A stretch of DNA of 64,000 nt from CAXBCP01 sp047638395 (GTDB lineage Bacteria > Pseudomonadota > Alphaproteobacteria > MPNO01 > UBA830): assembly GCA_047638395.1 (NCBI GenBank), contig JBLIMV010000011.1, forward strand, positions 62,001-126,000, in the 5' to 3' direction. The translations under genes and the position numbers were made by a program. Position 1 is the first letter of the stretch; every line of letters begins with the position of its first letter. Below are positions 1-9,680 of this stretch, in pieces. The notes beneath the pieces were generated by a model, which had not been told where the DNA came from, ran no database searches, and saw only the letters and a list, made by a program, of their open reading frames with translations.

Positions 1-1
1 C

Positions 2-214
2 GGCTGGATGTGGCGGGTGATGGAACGGCTTGTGAAGGGTGACGCTGAGATCGAAGAGATCGATATGCTGCTCGACGTGTCCTACGAAATTGAAGGCCAT
101 ACCATCTGCGCGCTGGGCGATGCCGCCGCGTGGCCGATCCAGGGGCTGATGCGTCATTTCCGGAACGAAGTCGAAGACCGGATCACCTCCAACCGCTCAC
201 GCAGCGCGGCCTGA
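2..214 (+). CDS. nuoF: NADH-quinone oxidoreductase subunit F (3' end only)
   Basis: The window opens inside this gene; only the last 70 codons are present. The visible part is the C-terminal end of the NADH- and FMN-binding subunit of complex I. The stretch CALGDAAAWPIQG carries the last cysteine of the N3 4Fe-4S cluster, and the RHFRNE segment after it is typical of the family. NuoF takes electrons from NADH at the tip of the peripheral arm. The stop is followed after 16 bases by nuoG, with a GGGAGG ribosome site between them, so the genes form one operon. The start and the NADH-binding half lie outside the window. Confidence 0.95.
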   Translation, partial: GWMWRVMERLVKGDAEIEEIDMLLDVSYEIEGHTICALGDAAAWPIQGLMRHFRNEVEDRITSNRSRSAA

Positions 215-230
215 GGGAGGACCGGTACTC

Positions 231-2291
231 ATGGCAAAAATGACCATCGACGGGACCGAAATTGAGGTCGAAGACGGCATCACGGTGCTGCAGGCCTGCG
301 AACAGGCCGGTGTTGAAATTCCGCGCTTCTGCTACCACGAGCGGCTCTCTATTGCCGGTAACTGCCGCATGTGCCTCGTTGAAATGGAACGCGCACCGAA
401 ACCGATCGCGTCCTGCGCGATGCCGGTGGGCGAAGGCATGGTCATCAAGACCAATACCGAGACCGTCAAAAAAGCCCGCAACGGCGTGATGGAATTCCTG
501 CTGATCAACCATCCGCTCGATTGCCCGATCTGCGATCAGGGCGGCGAATGCGATTTGCAGGACCAGGCGATGGCCTACGGGTTCGATCATTCGCGGTTCA
601 AGGAAAACAAACGTTCGGTCACCGACAAAAATCTCGGACCGCTCGTCGAAACGCATATGACGCGGTGCATTCACTGCACGCGCTGCATCCGGTTCTCGAC
701 CGAGGTTGCCGGGGTTGAAGTGTTGGGCGCGACTGGTCGCGGCGAGAACATGGAAGTCGGCACCTATGTCGAAATGGCCATTTCATCGGAGCTGTCTGCG
801 AATATCATCGATCTGTGCCCGGTTGGAGCACTGACGTCGAAGCCTTACGCCTTCGAAGCCCGCCCGTGGGAACTGACCAAGACCGAATCCGTCGATGTGC
901 TGGACGCGGTTGGCAGCAATATTCGGGTCGACAGCCGCGGTCGCGAGGTTATGCGCGTCTTGCCGATGCTGAACGAGGACGTCAACGAAGAATGGATTTC
1001 GGACAAGACCCGCTATGCCTGTGATGGTCTGGCGCGTCAGCGGCTCGACAAGCCTTATGTGAAAATCGACGGCAAGCTGCAGCCCGCGTCCTGGCATGAT
1101 GCTTTCGATGCTATTGGCGGGAAAGTACGGGGCCTCGACGGGAGCAAGATCGCGGCGATTGCCGGCGATATGTGTGACGCCGAGGCGATGGCTGCGCTCA
1201 AGGATCTGATGACGGCGCTTGGCTCGACCAATATTGATTGCCGCCAGGATGGCGCGAAACTTACCGCCGGCGCGCGTGCTGGTTACACGTTCAACACGAC
1301 CATCGCCGGTATCGAAGAAGCCGATGCGTGCCTGATCGTTGGTGCCAATCCTCGGCACGAAGCGCCGATCATCAATGCCCGCCTGCGCAAGCGTATGGTT
1401 GCCGGCGGCTGCAAGGTCGGTCTGGTTGGTGAGGCGGTCGATCTGACATACCGTTACGAGCACCTGGGTGCCGGACCGCAGACACTTAAAGAAATTGCCG
1501 ACGGCACGCACGCGTTCTGTGAGGTTTTGAAAGCCGCCGAACGCCCGATGATTATTGTCGGGCAGGGCGCATTGAGCCGGGCTGACGGGGCCGCGGTCCT
1601 TGCCGCAGCCCGCAGCATTGCAGATGCAACCGGCATGATCGTCGACGACTGGAATGGCTTTAACGTGCTGCACACCGCGGCAGCGCGTGTTGCCGGGCTC
1701 GACCTGGGCCTGGTCCCGGGCGAGGGCGGCAAAGACGTCGCCGGAATTCTGGACGGTGCGGCATCGGGAGATATCGAGGTCGTCTACCTTATGGGCGCCG
1801 ACGAGATCGATACATCGAAGCTTGCGAATGCTTTTGTCGTCTATCAGGGACATCACGGCGATGCCGGGGCGCACGTCGCCGATGTCATCCTGCCGGGTGC
1901 TGCCTATACCGAAAAAGAAGGCACCTACGTCAATACAGAGGGACGCGTTCAGCGCGGACGCCGGGCAACTTTCCCGCCGGGCGATGCCCGCGAAGACTGG
2001 TCCATTCTTCGGGCATTGTCCGACGTGCTTGGAAAAACACTGCCCTATGACAATCTGGCGCAGGTTCGTAGCCGGATGGCAGAGATAGCGCCGGTGCTGG
2101 ACCAGCTTGATGTCGTTGAGTCTTCGGACTGGACAGCTTTCGGACAGGCAGGTGCGATGGACGATACGGCCTTCGCATCCCCGATTACGAATTTTTACAT
2201 GACCGACCCGATCAGCCGCGCCTCTGCCACGATGGCCGCCTGCACGGAATCGTTTGCCGGCACCGCGGAGAAGACGGGCACCGATGGCTGA
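231..2291 (+). CDS. nuoG: NADH-quinone oxidoreductase subunit G
   Basis: This 686-residue iron-sulfur subunit of the complex I peripheral arm relays electrons from NuoF. The N-terminal ferredoxin domain has the 2Fe-2S cysteines C34, C45, C48 and C62. Next comes the His/Cys cluster site H94, C98, C101, C107, then the 4Fe-4S ligands C146, C149, C152 and C196. The rest is the molybdopterin-oxidoreductase-like domain, which has lost its cofactor role in complex I. Length and domain order fit alphaproteobacterial NuoG. The ATG follows a GGGAGG ribosome site, and the 3' end overlaps nuoH by 8 bases, which implies translational coupling. Confidence 0.97.
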   Translation: MAKMTIDGTEIEVEDGITVLQACEQAGVEIPRFCYHERLSIAGNCRMCLVEMERAPKPIASCAMPVGEGMVIKTNTETVKKARNGVMEFLLINHPLDCPICDQGGECDLQDQAMAYGFDHSRFKENKRSVTDKNLGPLVETHMTRCIHCTRCIRFSTEVAGVEVLGATGRGENMEVGTYVEMAISSELSANIIDLCPVGALTSKPYAFEARPWELTKTESVDVLDAVGSNIRVDSRGREVMRVLPMLNEDVNEEWISDKTRYACDGLARQRLDKPYVKIDGKLQPASWHDAFDAIGGKVRGLDGSKIAAIAGDMCDAEAMAALKDLMTALGSTNIDCRQDGAKLTAGARAGYTFNTTIAGIEEADACLIVGANPRHEAPIINARLRKRMVAGGCKVGLVGEAVDLTYRYEHLGAGPQTLKEIADGTHAFCEVLKAAERPMIIVGQGALSRADGAAVLAAARSIADATGMIVDDWNGFNVLHTAAARVAGLDLGLVPGEGGKDVAGILDGAASGDIEVVYLMGADEIDTSKLANAFVVYQGHHGDAGAHVADVILPGAAYTEKEGTYVNTEGRVQRGRRATFPPGDAREDWSILRALSDVLGKTLPYDNLAQVRSRMAEIAPVLDQLDVVESSDWTAFGQAGAMDDTAFASPITNFYMTDPISRASATMAACTESFAGTAEKTGTDG

Positions 2292-3315
2292 GTTCTGGAA
2301 CATATACTTATTGCCTGGGCTGGAAATTGCCGGGTACGTCCTGCTGATCGTTCTGCCGTTGCTGGGTGCCGTTGCATATCTGACGCTCGCCGAACGTAAA
2401 GTGATCGCCGCGATGCAGCTGCGGAAGGGACCGAACGTTGTCGGACCCTTCGGTCTGTTACAGCCGATGGCCGACGGCCTGAAGCTCTTGATCAAGGAAA
2501 CCATCATTCCGTCTGGCGCGAACCGGGTGGTGTTTATTCTGGCCCCGATGCTGACATTCGTCCTCAGCCTGATTGCCTGGGCTGTAATCCCGTTCGATTC
2601 CGGCTGGGTTCTGGCCGATATCAATGTCGGTATCCTGTACCTGTTCGCAATCTCGTCACTCGGTGTCTATGGCATCATCATGGCGGGCTGGGCGAGTAAC
2701 TCGAAATACGCGTTCCTCGGCGCGCTGCGCTCGGCGGCGCAGATGGTGTCTTACGAAGTTGCAATCGGCTTTGTGATCATCACGGTGCTGATGTGTGTCG
2801 GCTCGCTTAACCTCACCGATGTCGTTATGGCCCAACAGGGCGGCGGCTTCTGGAGCTGGTATTGGCTGCCGCTGTTCCCGATGTTCATTGTCTTCTTTAT
2901 CTCCGCGCTCGCGGAAACCAACCGCCATCCGTTCGATCTGCCGGAAGCGGAAGCCGAGCTCGTATCGGGCTACAACGTCGAATATTCGGCGATGACCTTC
3001 GCGCTCTTCTTCCTCGGCGAATACGCGAACATGATTTTGATGAGCGGCATGACCGTCATCCTGTTTATGGGGGGCTGGCTGCCGCCGATCGATATTGCGC
3101 CGTTCAATCTCGTGCCGGGCATTATCTGGTTCGCTGCAAAGATTGCGCTTTGCCTGTTCGTGTTCCTGTGGGTGCGCGCCACGTTCCCGCGGTACCGTTA
3201 CGATCAGCTGATGCGTCTTGGCTGGAAAGTGTTTCTCCCGTTCTCGCTGCTTTGGGTCGTTCTGACAGCCGGCGCGCTTATCGCGTTTGACTGGCTCCCG
3301 AAAGCCGCGGGTTAA
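2284..3315 (+). CDS. nuoH: NADH-quinone oxidoreductase subunit H
   Basis: This 343-residue membrane subunit of complex I sits at the junction of the two arms and helps form the quinone site. It has about eight hydrophobic segments, the LAERKVIAAMQLRKGPN motif near the N terminus, and the acidic loop motif around NRHPFDLPEAEAELVSG, both diagnostic of NuoH/ND1. A longer reading from 2254 is possible, but residues upstream of MAEFW do not look like NuoH, so I chose the ATG at 2284. It overlaps nuoG by 8 bases. Confidence 0.97.
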   Translation: MAEFWNIYLLPGLEIAGYVLLIVLPLLGAVAYLTLAERKVIAAMQLRKGPNVVGPFGLLQPMADGLKLLIKETIIPSGANRVVFILAPMLTFVLSLIAWAVIPFDSGWVLADINVGILYLFAISSLGVYGIIMAGWASNSKYAFLGALRSAAQMVSYEVAIGFVIITVLMCVGSLNLTDVVMAQQGGGFWSWYWLPLFPMFIVFFISALAETNRHPFDLPEAEAELVSGYNVEYSAMTFALFFLGEYANMILMSGMTVILFMGGWLPPIDIAPFNLVPGIIWFAAKIALCLFVFLWVRATFPRYRYDQLMRLGWKVFLPFSLLWVVLTAGALIAFDWLPKAAG

Positions 3316-3330
3316 GGGAAGGGAAAACAG

Positions 3331-3819
3331 ATGTCGTTTATCAAAAAATCTTCCCGTGCGCTGCTTCTGACGGAACTTGTTTCCGGTATGGCGCTGACGC
3401 TGAGGTACATGTTTAAGCCGAAGGTGACGGTGAACTATCCCTTCGAAAAAGGTCCGCTGAGTCCGCGTTTCCGCGGCGAGCACGCGCTTCGGCGCTATCC
3501 GAACGGCGAAGAACGCTGCATCGCCTGTAAACTGTGCGAGGCGATTTGCCCCGCACAGGCGATTACCATCGAAGCGGAACCGCGCGCGGACGGCAGCCGC
3601 CGGACGACCCGCTACGACATCGATATGACCAAATGCATCTATTGCGGTTTCTGCGAGGAAGCATGCCCCGTGGATGCGATTGTCGAAGGTCCCAATTTTG
3701 AATTCGCGACGGAGACGCGCGAAGAACTGATGTACAACAAGGACAAGCTCCTTGCGAACGGCGAACAGTGGGAGGGCCATCTCGCGCAGCGCCTTTCCGC
3801 AGACGCGCCGTACCGGTAA
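3331..3819 (+). CDS. nuoI: NADH-quinone oxidoreductase subunit I
   Basis: This 162-residue ferredoxin-like subunit carries the two 4Fe-4S clusters (N6a, N6b) that pass electrons down the hydrophilic arm. Both CxxCxxCxxxCP motifs are complete: C63, C66, C69, C73 and C102, C105, C108, C112. The N terminus has the usual short hydrophobic stretch (LLLTELVSGMALTLRYMF) that docks the protein on the membrane arm. It sits 15 bases after nuoH, with a GGGAAGG ribosome site in the gap, and 11 bases before nuoJ. Confidence 0.97.
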   Translation: MSFIKKSSRALLLTELVSGMALTLRYMFKPKVTVNYPFEKGPLSPRFRGEHALRRYPNGEERCIACKLCEAICPAQAITIEAEPRADGSRRTTRYDIDMTKCIYCGFCEEACPVDAIVEGPNFEFATETREELMYNKDKLLANGEQWEGHLAQRLSADAPYR

Positions 3820-3830
3820 GGGCAGGCAGC

Positions 3831-4445
3831 ATGATCATTCAGACCATCGCCTTTTATGCCTTCGCCGCGGTGACCGTCGCCGCCGCTGTTATGGTGATTT
3901 CGGCCCGGAACCCCGTGCATTCGGTGCTATTCCTGATCCTGGCGTTCTTTAACGCGGCAGGCCTGTTTGTATTGATGGGGGCTGAGTTCATCGCGATGAT
4001 CCTGGTCATCGTCTATGTCGGTGCCGTCGCTGTGTTGTTCCTGTTCGTCGTGATGATGCTGGATATCAATTTCGTCGAAATGCGACAGGGCTTCCTACAG
4101 TATCTCCCGATTGGTGCGCTGGTCGGCCTCGTATTGCTGGCGGAACTGGTGATGATCTTCGGAAGCTGGGTGGTCGCACCCGATTTCGCCGAGCGAGCGG
4201 CATCGCCCACACCGTTATTGACCGAGACCACGAATACGCATGCGCTCGGCCAGATTCTGTATACCGACTATGTGTTCCTGTTCCAGGCTTGCGGGTTGAT
4301 CCTGCTGGTCGCGATGATCGGTGCAATTGTCCTGACGCTGCGTTCGCGCGAAGGCGTGAAACGCCAGCGTATCTCCGCGCAGATATCGCGTACCCGCGCG
4401 GAATCGGTCGAGATCAAGCAGGTTGAGCCGGGAAGCGGGGTCTGA
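3831..4445 (+). CDS. nuoJ: NADH-quinone oxidoreductase subunit J
   Basis: This 204-residue membrane subunit of complex I (ND6 family) has five predicted hydrophobic helices. The glycine-rich third helix region around AMILVIVYVGAVAVLFLFVVMM is the family signature and is linked to the pi-bulge that couples electron transfer to proton pumping. The frame is open further upstream, but the ATG at 3831 begins right after the nuoI stop and gives the expected N terminus (MIIQTIAFYAF). nuoK follows two bases after the stop. Confidence 0.96.
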   Translation: MIIQTIAFYAFAAVTVAAAVMVISARNPVHSVLFLILAFFNAAGLFVLMGAEFIAMILVIVYVGAVAVLFLFVVMMLDINFVEMRQGFLQYLPIGALVGLVLLAELVMIFGSWVVAPDFAERAASPTPLLTETTNTHALGQILYTDYVFLFQACGLILLVAMIGAIVLTLRSREGVKRQRISAQISRTRAESVEIKQVEPGSGV

Positions 4446-4447
4446 GT

Positions 4448-4756
4448 ATGGAAATCGGTCTTTCCCATTATCTGACGGTGGCGGCGATCCTGTTCACGCT
4501 GGGTATTTTCGGCATCTTCCTGAACAGGAAGAACGTGATCATTATCCTGATGTCGATCGAACTGATCCTGCTGGCGGTCAATATCAACCTGGTGGCGTTC
4601 TCTGTTCACCTGAACGATCTGACAGGCCAGGTGTTCGCCTTGTTTGTGCTGGCTATTGCCGCGGCAGAGGCCGCCATTGGTCTTGCAATAATTGTCGTTT
4701 ACTTCCGAAATCGCGGCTCCATCGCGGTTGAAGATATCAACCTGATGAAGGGCTAG
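4448..4756 (+). CDS. nuoK: NADH-quinone oxidoreductase subunit K
   Basis: This 102-residue subunit of the complex I membrane arm (ND4L family) has three transmembrane helices. Conserved glutamates lie in helix 2 (the MSIELILLAVN motif) and helix 3 (IAAAEAAIGLAI). They are part of the proton path that links the quinone site to the antiporter-like subunits. Length is normal. It is tightly packed between nuoJ (2-base gap) and nuoL (6-base gap). Confidence 0.97.
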   Translation: MEIGLSHYLTVAAILFTLGIFGIFLNRKNVIIILMSIELILLAVNINLVAFSVHLNDLTGQVFALFVLAIAAAEAAIGLAIIVVYFRNRGSIAVEDINLMKG

Positions 4757-4762
4757 GGCCGG

Positions 4763-6694
4763 ATGTACGCGCTTGCCATATTCCTGCCGCTGATCGGCGC
4801 CATTCTTGCCGGGTTCGGCGGACGCTGGTTGAAAAACCGTGGCGCCCAGATTGTTACCTGTGGCTGCATGCTGATCTCGGCGGCCATTTCCTGTGTGATC
4901 CTGGCCGAGGTTGCCCTTGGCGGGGAACCGCGGACGATTGAGCTGTTCTCGTGGATCAATTCCGGCACGTTTGAGGTTAACTGGACGCTCCGCTTCGACA
5001 CGCTGACCGCCGTGATGGTCTTTGTCGTCACCGTCGTCTCTTCGATGGTTCATGTCTATTCGGTCGGCTATATGAGCCACGATCCGCATATTCCGCGGTT
5101 CATGGCATATCTCGGCTTCTTTACGTTCTTCATGTTGATGCTGGTGTCGGCGGACAATCTGCTGCAGATGTTCTTCGGCTGGGAAGGCGTTGGGCTCTGT
5201 TCGTATCTGCTGATCGGTTTCTGGTACGACAAACCCGAAGCGAACTCGGCGGCAATCAAGGCATTCGTCGTCAACCGGGTCGGCGATTTCGGCTTTGCGC
5301 TCGGCATCATGGGCGTATTTTTGCTGTTCAACTCGATCAGCTTCGAGACCATCTTTGCGGCCGCGCCGGACAAAGCGCAGGCAACGATCCAATTCCTTGG
5401 CTACGAGATGCACGCGATGACGACGCTGTGTATCCTTCTGTTTATCGGGGCGATGGGTAAATCGGCGCAGCTCGGACTGCATACCTGGCTGCCGGACGCG
5501 ATGGAGGGCCCGACACCGGTCTCCGCGCTGATCCATGCCGCCACCATGGTGACCGCGGGCGTCTTTATGGTTGCCCGCCTGTCCCCATTGTTCGAGCACG
5601 CACCGTCCGCATTGATGATGGTGACAATCGTCGGCGCCACCACGGCACTGTTCGCAGCGACCGTGGCGTTGTGCCAGACGGATATCAAGCGCGTTATTGC
5701 CTATTCGACCTGCAGCCAGCTCGGTTACATGTTTTTTGCCTGCGGTGTATCGGCCTATTCTGCCGGTATCTTCCATCTGACAACGCATGCGTTCTTCAAG
5801 GCGTTGCTGTTTCTCGGCGCAGGCTCCGTTATCCACGCCATGTCGTCGGAGCAGGATATGCGGAAGATGGGCGGTATCTGGAAGTTGATACCGGTCACAT
5901 ACACCTTGATGTGGATTGGCAGCCTGGCGCTTGCCGGTATCCCATTCTTTGCCGGTTATTACTCGAAGGACATCATCATCGAAGCTGCCTTCGGCGCGCA
6001 TAGCGGGGTCGGAATCTATGCCTTCTGGATGGGCATCGTTGCGGCAATTCTGACGGCCTTCTATTCCTGGCGCCTGATTATCATGACATTCCACGGCGAG
6101 AGCCGGGCGGACGAGAAAACTCTGGCCCATGTCCATGAATCACCGAAGGTTATGCTGATCCCACTGATGGTTCTTGCCGCCGGGGCGATCTTCGCGGGCT
6201 GGCTGGGTTACGAGTACTTCGTCGGCCACGATATGAAGGCGTTCTGGGGCGACTCGATCTATGTCCTGCCGGGTACGGATCCGATTGCTGCGGCGCATCA
6301 CGTGCCGGGCTGGGTCAAGCTGCTTCCGATCATTGTCGCCGTCGTGGGCATTATCGGCGCCTACTACGCCTACATGATGAACAAGGAACTGCCGGGCAAA
6401 CTGGCCACGCGGTTCCAGGGGATTTACAGGTTCCTGCTCAACAAATGGTATTTCGACGAATTGTACGACTTCCTGTTCGTGCGGCCTTCGCGGCGTCTCG
6501 GACGGGCTCTTTGGAAAGACGGCGACGGTGCCGTGATCGACGGGCTGGGACCGGACGGCGTGGCATCGGCAGCACGGTACGTGGCCGAGCGCGTGGCCCG
6601 GATGCAGTCCGGCTTTGTGTACCATTACGCCTTTGCGATGCTGATCGGCGTTGCCGGGATCGTGACCTGGTATCTCTTCACGAGAGCGGGGTAG
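4763..6694 (+). CDS. nuoL: NADH-quinone oxidoreductase subunit L
   Basis: This 643-residue antiporter-like proton-pumping subunit sits at the far end of the membrane arm. It has the Mrp-antiporter core, with the conserved segments GWEGVGLCSYLLIGFWY, HTWLPDAMEGPTPVSALIHA and the THAFFKALLFLGAGSVIHA motif. The C-terminal part has the long lateral helix region and a last helix. It lies between nuoK and nuoM with gaps of 6 and 4 bases. Nothing unusual is seen in length or key residues. Confidence 0.97.
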   Translation: MYALAIFLPLIGAILAGFGGRWLKNRGAQIVTCGCMLISAAISCVILAEVALGGEPRTIELFSWINSGTFEVNWTLRFDTLTAVMVFVVTVVSSMVHVYSVGYMSHDPHIPRFMAYLGFFTFFMLMLVSADNLLQMFFGWEGVGLCSYLLIGFWYDKPEANSAAIKAFVVNRVGDFGFALGIMGVFLLFNSISFETIFAAAPDKAQATIQFLGYEMHAMTTLCILLFIGAMGKSAQLGLHTWLPDAMEGPTPVSALIHAATMVTAGVFMVARLSPLFEHAPSALMMVTIVGATTALFAATVALCQTDIKRVIAYSTCSQLGYMFFACGVSAYSAGIFHLTTHAFFKALLFLGAGSVIHAMSSEQDMRKMGGIWKLIPVTYTLMWIGSLALAGIPFFAGYYSKDIIIEAAFGAHSGVGIYAFWMGIVAAILTAFYSWRLIIMTFHGESRADEKTLAHVHESPKVMLIPLMVLAAGAIFAGWLGYEYFVGHDMKAFWGDSIYVLPGTDPIAAAHHVPGWVKLLPIIVAVVGIIGAYYAYMMNKELPGKLATRFQGIYRFLLNKWYFDELYDFLFVRPSRRLGRALWKDGDGAVIDGLGPDGVASAARYVAERVARMQSGFVYHYAFAMLIGVAGIVTWYLFTRAG

Positions 6695-6698
6695 GGAC

Positions 6699-8213
6699 AT
6701 GATTGATTTCCCCATCCTTACGCTGACGACATTCCTGCCGCTTATCGGTGCGCTGGCTATTCTGCTGATCCGTGGCGACGCAGAGGTTGTCGCCCGCAAC
6801 GCACGGGCAACGGCCCTTTGGACCTCGCTTGCGACATTTGTCGTATCGATCTTTCTCTGGGTCGGGTTCGATACCTCGACCGCAGATTTCCAGTTTGTTG
6901 AAAAAGTCAGTTGGATCCCGTCTTTCGGGATCAACTATCACATGGGCGTCGACGGCATTTCCGTCTTCTTCGTCATCCTGTCGACCTTCCTGACACCGAT
7001 CTGCATCCTGGCGAGCTGGGAATCGATCCAGCATCGCGTGAAGGAATACATGATCGCGTTTCTTGTTCTTGAAACGCTCATGGTCGGGATGTTCTGCGCC
7101 CTCGATTTCATCCTGTTCTACGTCTTCTTCGAAGCCGTGCTGATCCCGATGTTCCTGATTATCGGTATCTGGGGCGGGGGGCGTCGTGTTTATGCGGCGT
7201 TCAAGTTCTTCCTGTATACGCTGACCGGTTCCGTGCTGATGCTGATCGCGATCCTTGCGATCTACTTTGAGGCGGAAACCACAGATATCCCGACACTGCT
7301 GAAAACGGTGCTCGATCCGCGAATGCAGCTTTGGCTATGGCTCGCCTTCTTTGCCAGCTTCGCCGTGAAGGTGCCGATGTGGCCGGTCCATACCTGGCTG
7401 CCCGACGCCCACGTTGAAGCGCCCACAGCCGGCTCGGTCATCCTCGCGGGTGTGCTGTTGAAAATGGGTGCCTATGGCTTCATCCGGTTCTCTGTGCCGA
7501 TGCTGCCCTATGCCACTGATTTCTTCACGCCGCTGATCTTCACGCTGTCGGTGATCGCGATTATCTACACGTCGCTTGTCGCTCTGGCGCAGGAGGATAT
7601 GAAGAAGCTGATCGCGTATTCGTCGGTCGCCCATATGGGCTTTGTGACCCTCGGTATCTTTTCGCTCACCTACCAGGGCGTTCAGGGTGCGGTTATACAG
7701 ATGATTAGCCACGGTATTGTTTCAGGCGCGCTGTTCCTGTGTGTCGGCGTGATCTACGACCGTATCCACACGCGGGAGATTTCGCGCTACGGCGGCCTCG
7801 TTGAACGAATGCCGAAATACGCCGTTGTCTTCATGGTGTTTATGTTGGCCTCGGTCGGTCTGCCCGGGACAAGCGGCTTCGTCGGCGAGTTCCTGATCCT
7901 TGTGGGCGTGTTTCAGGTCAATACCTGGGTCGCAGCGCTGGCTACGACCGGCATCATCCTGGGAGCGGCATATATGCTGTACCTCTATCGACGGGTGATC
8001 TTCGGGAAGCTTGAAAAAGAAGATCTGAAATCCATCCTCGATCTGAAACCACGGGAAATCGCGATATTCGTGCCGTTAATCATCGTGACGCTCTGGATGG
8101 GGATCTGGCCCGCGCCATTCCTCGAAGTGATGGACGCGTCGATTGCGAATTTGGTTGAGCAGCACAAGACCGCGATGAGCGCGCTGCAATCCGTCAGTCT
8201 TGCGGGTAAATAG
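6699..8213 (+). CDS. nuoM: NADH-quinone oxidoreductase subunit M
   Basis: This 504-residue second antiporter-like subunit (ND4 family) of complex I has about fourteen hydrophobic helices. Diagnostic stretches are the YHMGVDGISVFFVILSTFLTP region, with the acidic residue of the proton channel, FYVFFEAVLIPMFLIIGIWG, and the HTWLPDAHVEAPTAGSVILAG loop with its lysine- and histidine-containing half-channel. It follows nuoL after 4 bases and precedes nuoN by 14 bases. Confidence 0.97.
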   Translation: MIDFPILTLTTFLPLIGALAILLIRGDAEVVARNARATALWTSLATFVVSIFLWVGFDTSTADFQFVEKVSWIPSFGINYHMGVDGISVFFVILSTFLTPICILASWESIQHRVKEYMIAFLVLETLMVGMFCALDFILFYVFFEAVLIPMFLIIGIWGGGRRVYAAFKFFLYTLTGSVLMLIAILAIYFEAETTDIPTLLKTVLDPRMQLWLWLAFFASFAVKVPMWPVHTWLPDAHVEAPTAGSVILAGVLLKMGAYGFIRFSVPMLPYATDFFTPLIFTLSVIAIIYTSLVALAQEDMKKLIAYSSVAHMGFVTLGIFSLTYQGVQGAVIQMISHGIVSGALFLCVGVIYDRIHTREISRYGGLVERMPKYAVVFMVFMLASVGLPGTSGFVGEFLILVGVFQVNTWVAALATTGIILGAAYMLYLYRRVIFGKLEKEDLKSILDLKPREIAIFVPLIIVTLWMGIWPAPFLEVMDASIANLVEQHKTAMSALQSVSLAGK

Positions 8214-8227
8214 GCGGGAATAGCAGA

Positions 8228-9679
8228 ATGGTCACCTCAGCCGATCTTTATACAGTCCTGCCGGAACTGATCCTCGCGGTGCTCGCCATGGCATTGCTTA
8301 TGTACGGCGTGTTCCGCGGCGACAAGGCCGTTAACAGTGTGTCCTGGCTCGCTGTTGTCGCTCTTGTCATCACGGCAATCGCGATCACGACATTGCCGGA
8401 TGGCGGACAGGCAGCGTTCCGCGGTCAGCTCATTGTCGACCAGTTTGCAACATTCATGAAAATGCTGGTTCTGCTGGGCTCCGCGCTCGCGATCATCATG
8501 TCCATGAACTACAACGAACGCGAAGGCATTACGCGCTTTGAATTCCCGGTTCTGATCCTGTTTGGCACGCTTGGCATGTTGTTGATGGTGTCGGCAAATG
8601 ACCTGATGTCGTTGTATGTCGGGCTTGAACTGCAAAGCCTGTCGCTATACGTCATCGCCGCTTTCCGGCGGGATTCGACCAAATCGTCCGAAGCTGGCCT
8701 CAAGTACTTCGTCCTCGGCGCGTTGTCGTCGGGCATGCTGCTTTACGGCGCCTCGATGATTTACGGCTTTGCCGGAACCACGCAATTCGACAAGCTGGCG
8801 ACCCTGTTCACAGGCCCGAATGCGGATCCGGGCGTCGGCGTGATTGTCGGCCTCGTCTTCCTGCTCTCAGGGCTCGCCTTCAAGGTGTCGGCTGTGCCGT
8901 TCCATATGTGGACCCCGGACGTTTATGAGGGGGCGCCTACGCCGGTGACGGCATTCTTTGCGGTCGCGCCGAAAATCGCCGCAATTGCATTGCTGGTCCG
9001 CACCATGGTGGGACCGTTCGGTGAATTGTTCGCCCAGTGGCAGCAGATCATTATCTTTATTTCCATTGCCTCGATGCTTCTCGGCGCGCTGGCGGCCATC
9101 TGGCAGACCAAGATCAAACGTCTGATGGCCTATAGCTCTATCGGTCACATCGGGTATGCGCTTGTCGGTCTTGCCGCAGGGACCGAAGAAGGTATCCGCG
9201 GTATCGGTGTTTACATGGCGATCTATCTCGTGATGAATATCGGTACATTCTGCTGCATCCTGTCGATGCGCCGTCAGGGCATGATGGTGGAAGGGATCAG
9301 CGATCTTGCCGGGCTTGCCCGCAACCAGCCCATGATGGCCGCCGCCATGGCAATCTTTATGTTCTCGATGGCGGGTATTCCACCGCTCGCAGGATTCTTC
9401 GGCAAGCTTTACGTGTTCATGGCCGCCGTTAACGAAGGCCTGTACGTACTCGCGATCATCGGTGTTCTGACCAGCGTGATCGGTGCGTTCTACTACCTGC
9501 GGATCATCAAGATCATGTATTTCGACGAACCCGCCGAGGCGTTTGATAAGACGGCTGGCCGCGAAGTTGGCACGATCATGGCGGTATCGGGTCTGTTCAC
9601 GCTTTTGTTCTTCATCTTCCCAACGCCTATCGTGAGTGCTGCGAGCAAGGCGGCAGCGGTCCTGTTCTCCGCAGGATAG
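8228..9679 (+). CDS. nuoN: NADH-quinone oxidoreductase subunit N
   Basis: This 483-residue third antiporter-like subunit (ND2 family) is the last gene of the complex I operon. Family stretches include GLELQSLSLYVIAAFRRDS, KYFVLGALSSGMLLYGAS and PFHMWTPDVYEGAPTPVTAFFAVAPK. The ATG follows the nuoM stop by 14 bases with a GGGAATAG purine-rich site. birA begins one base after the stop, so the complex I transcript probably continues into the biotin ligase, coaX and rnj genes, as is common in alphaproteobacteria. Confidence 0.97.
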   Translation: MVTSADLYTVLPELILAVLAMALLMYGVFRGDKAVNSVSWLAVVALVITAIAITTLPDGGQAAFRGQLIVDQFATFMKMLVLLGSALAIIMSMNYNEREGITRFEFPVLILFGTLGMLLMVSANDLMSLYVGLELQSLSLYVIAAFRRDSTKSSEAGLKYFVLGALSSGMLLYGASMIYGFAGTTQFDKLATLFTGPNADPGVGVIVGLVFLLSGLAFKVSAVPFHMWTPDVYEGAPTPVTAFFAVAPKIAAIALLVRTMVGPFGELFAQWQQIIIFISIASMLLGALAAIWQTKIKRLMAYSSIGHIGYALVGLAAGTEEGIRGIGVYMAIYLVMNIGTFCCILSMRRQGMMVEGISDLAGLARNQPMMAAAMAIFMFSMAGIPPLAGFFGKLYVFMAAVNEGLYVLAIIGVLTSVIGAFYYLRIIKIMYFDEPAEAFDKTAGREVGTIMAVSGLFTLLFFIFPTPIVSAASKAAAVLFSAG

Positions 9680-9680
9680 G

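Noticed and set aside
783..2624. Long open frame of 613 codons on the minus strand opposite nuoG
   Set aside because: It is antisense to a certain gene, has no recognisable domain, and is explained by high GC at third positions. The same holds for long minus-strand frames at 4268-6136 (nuoL) and 35177-36910 (dnaE).
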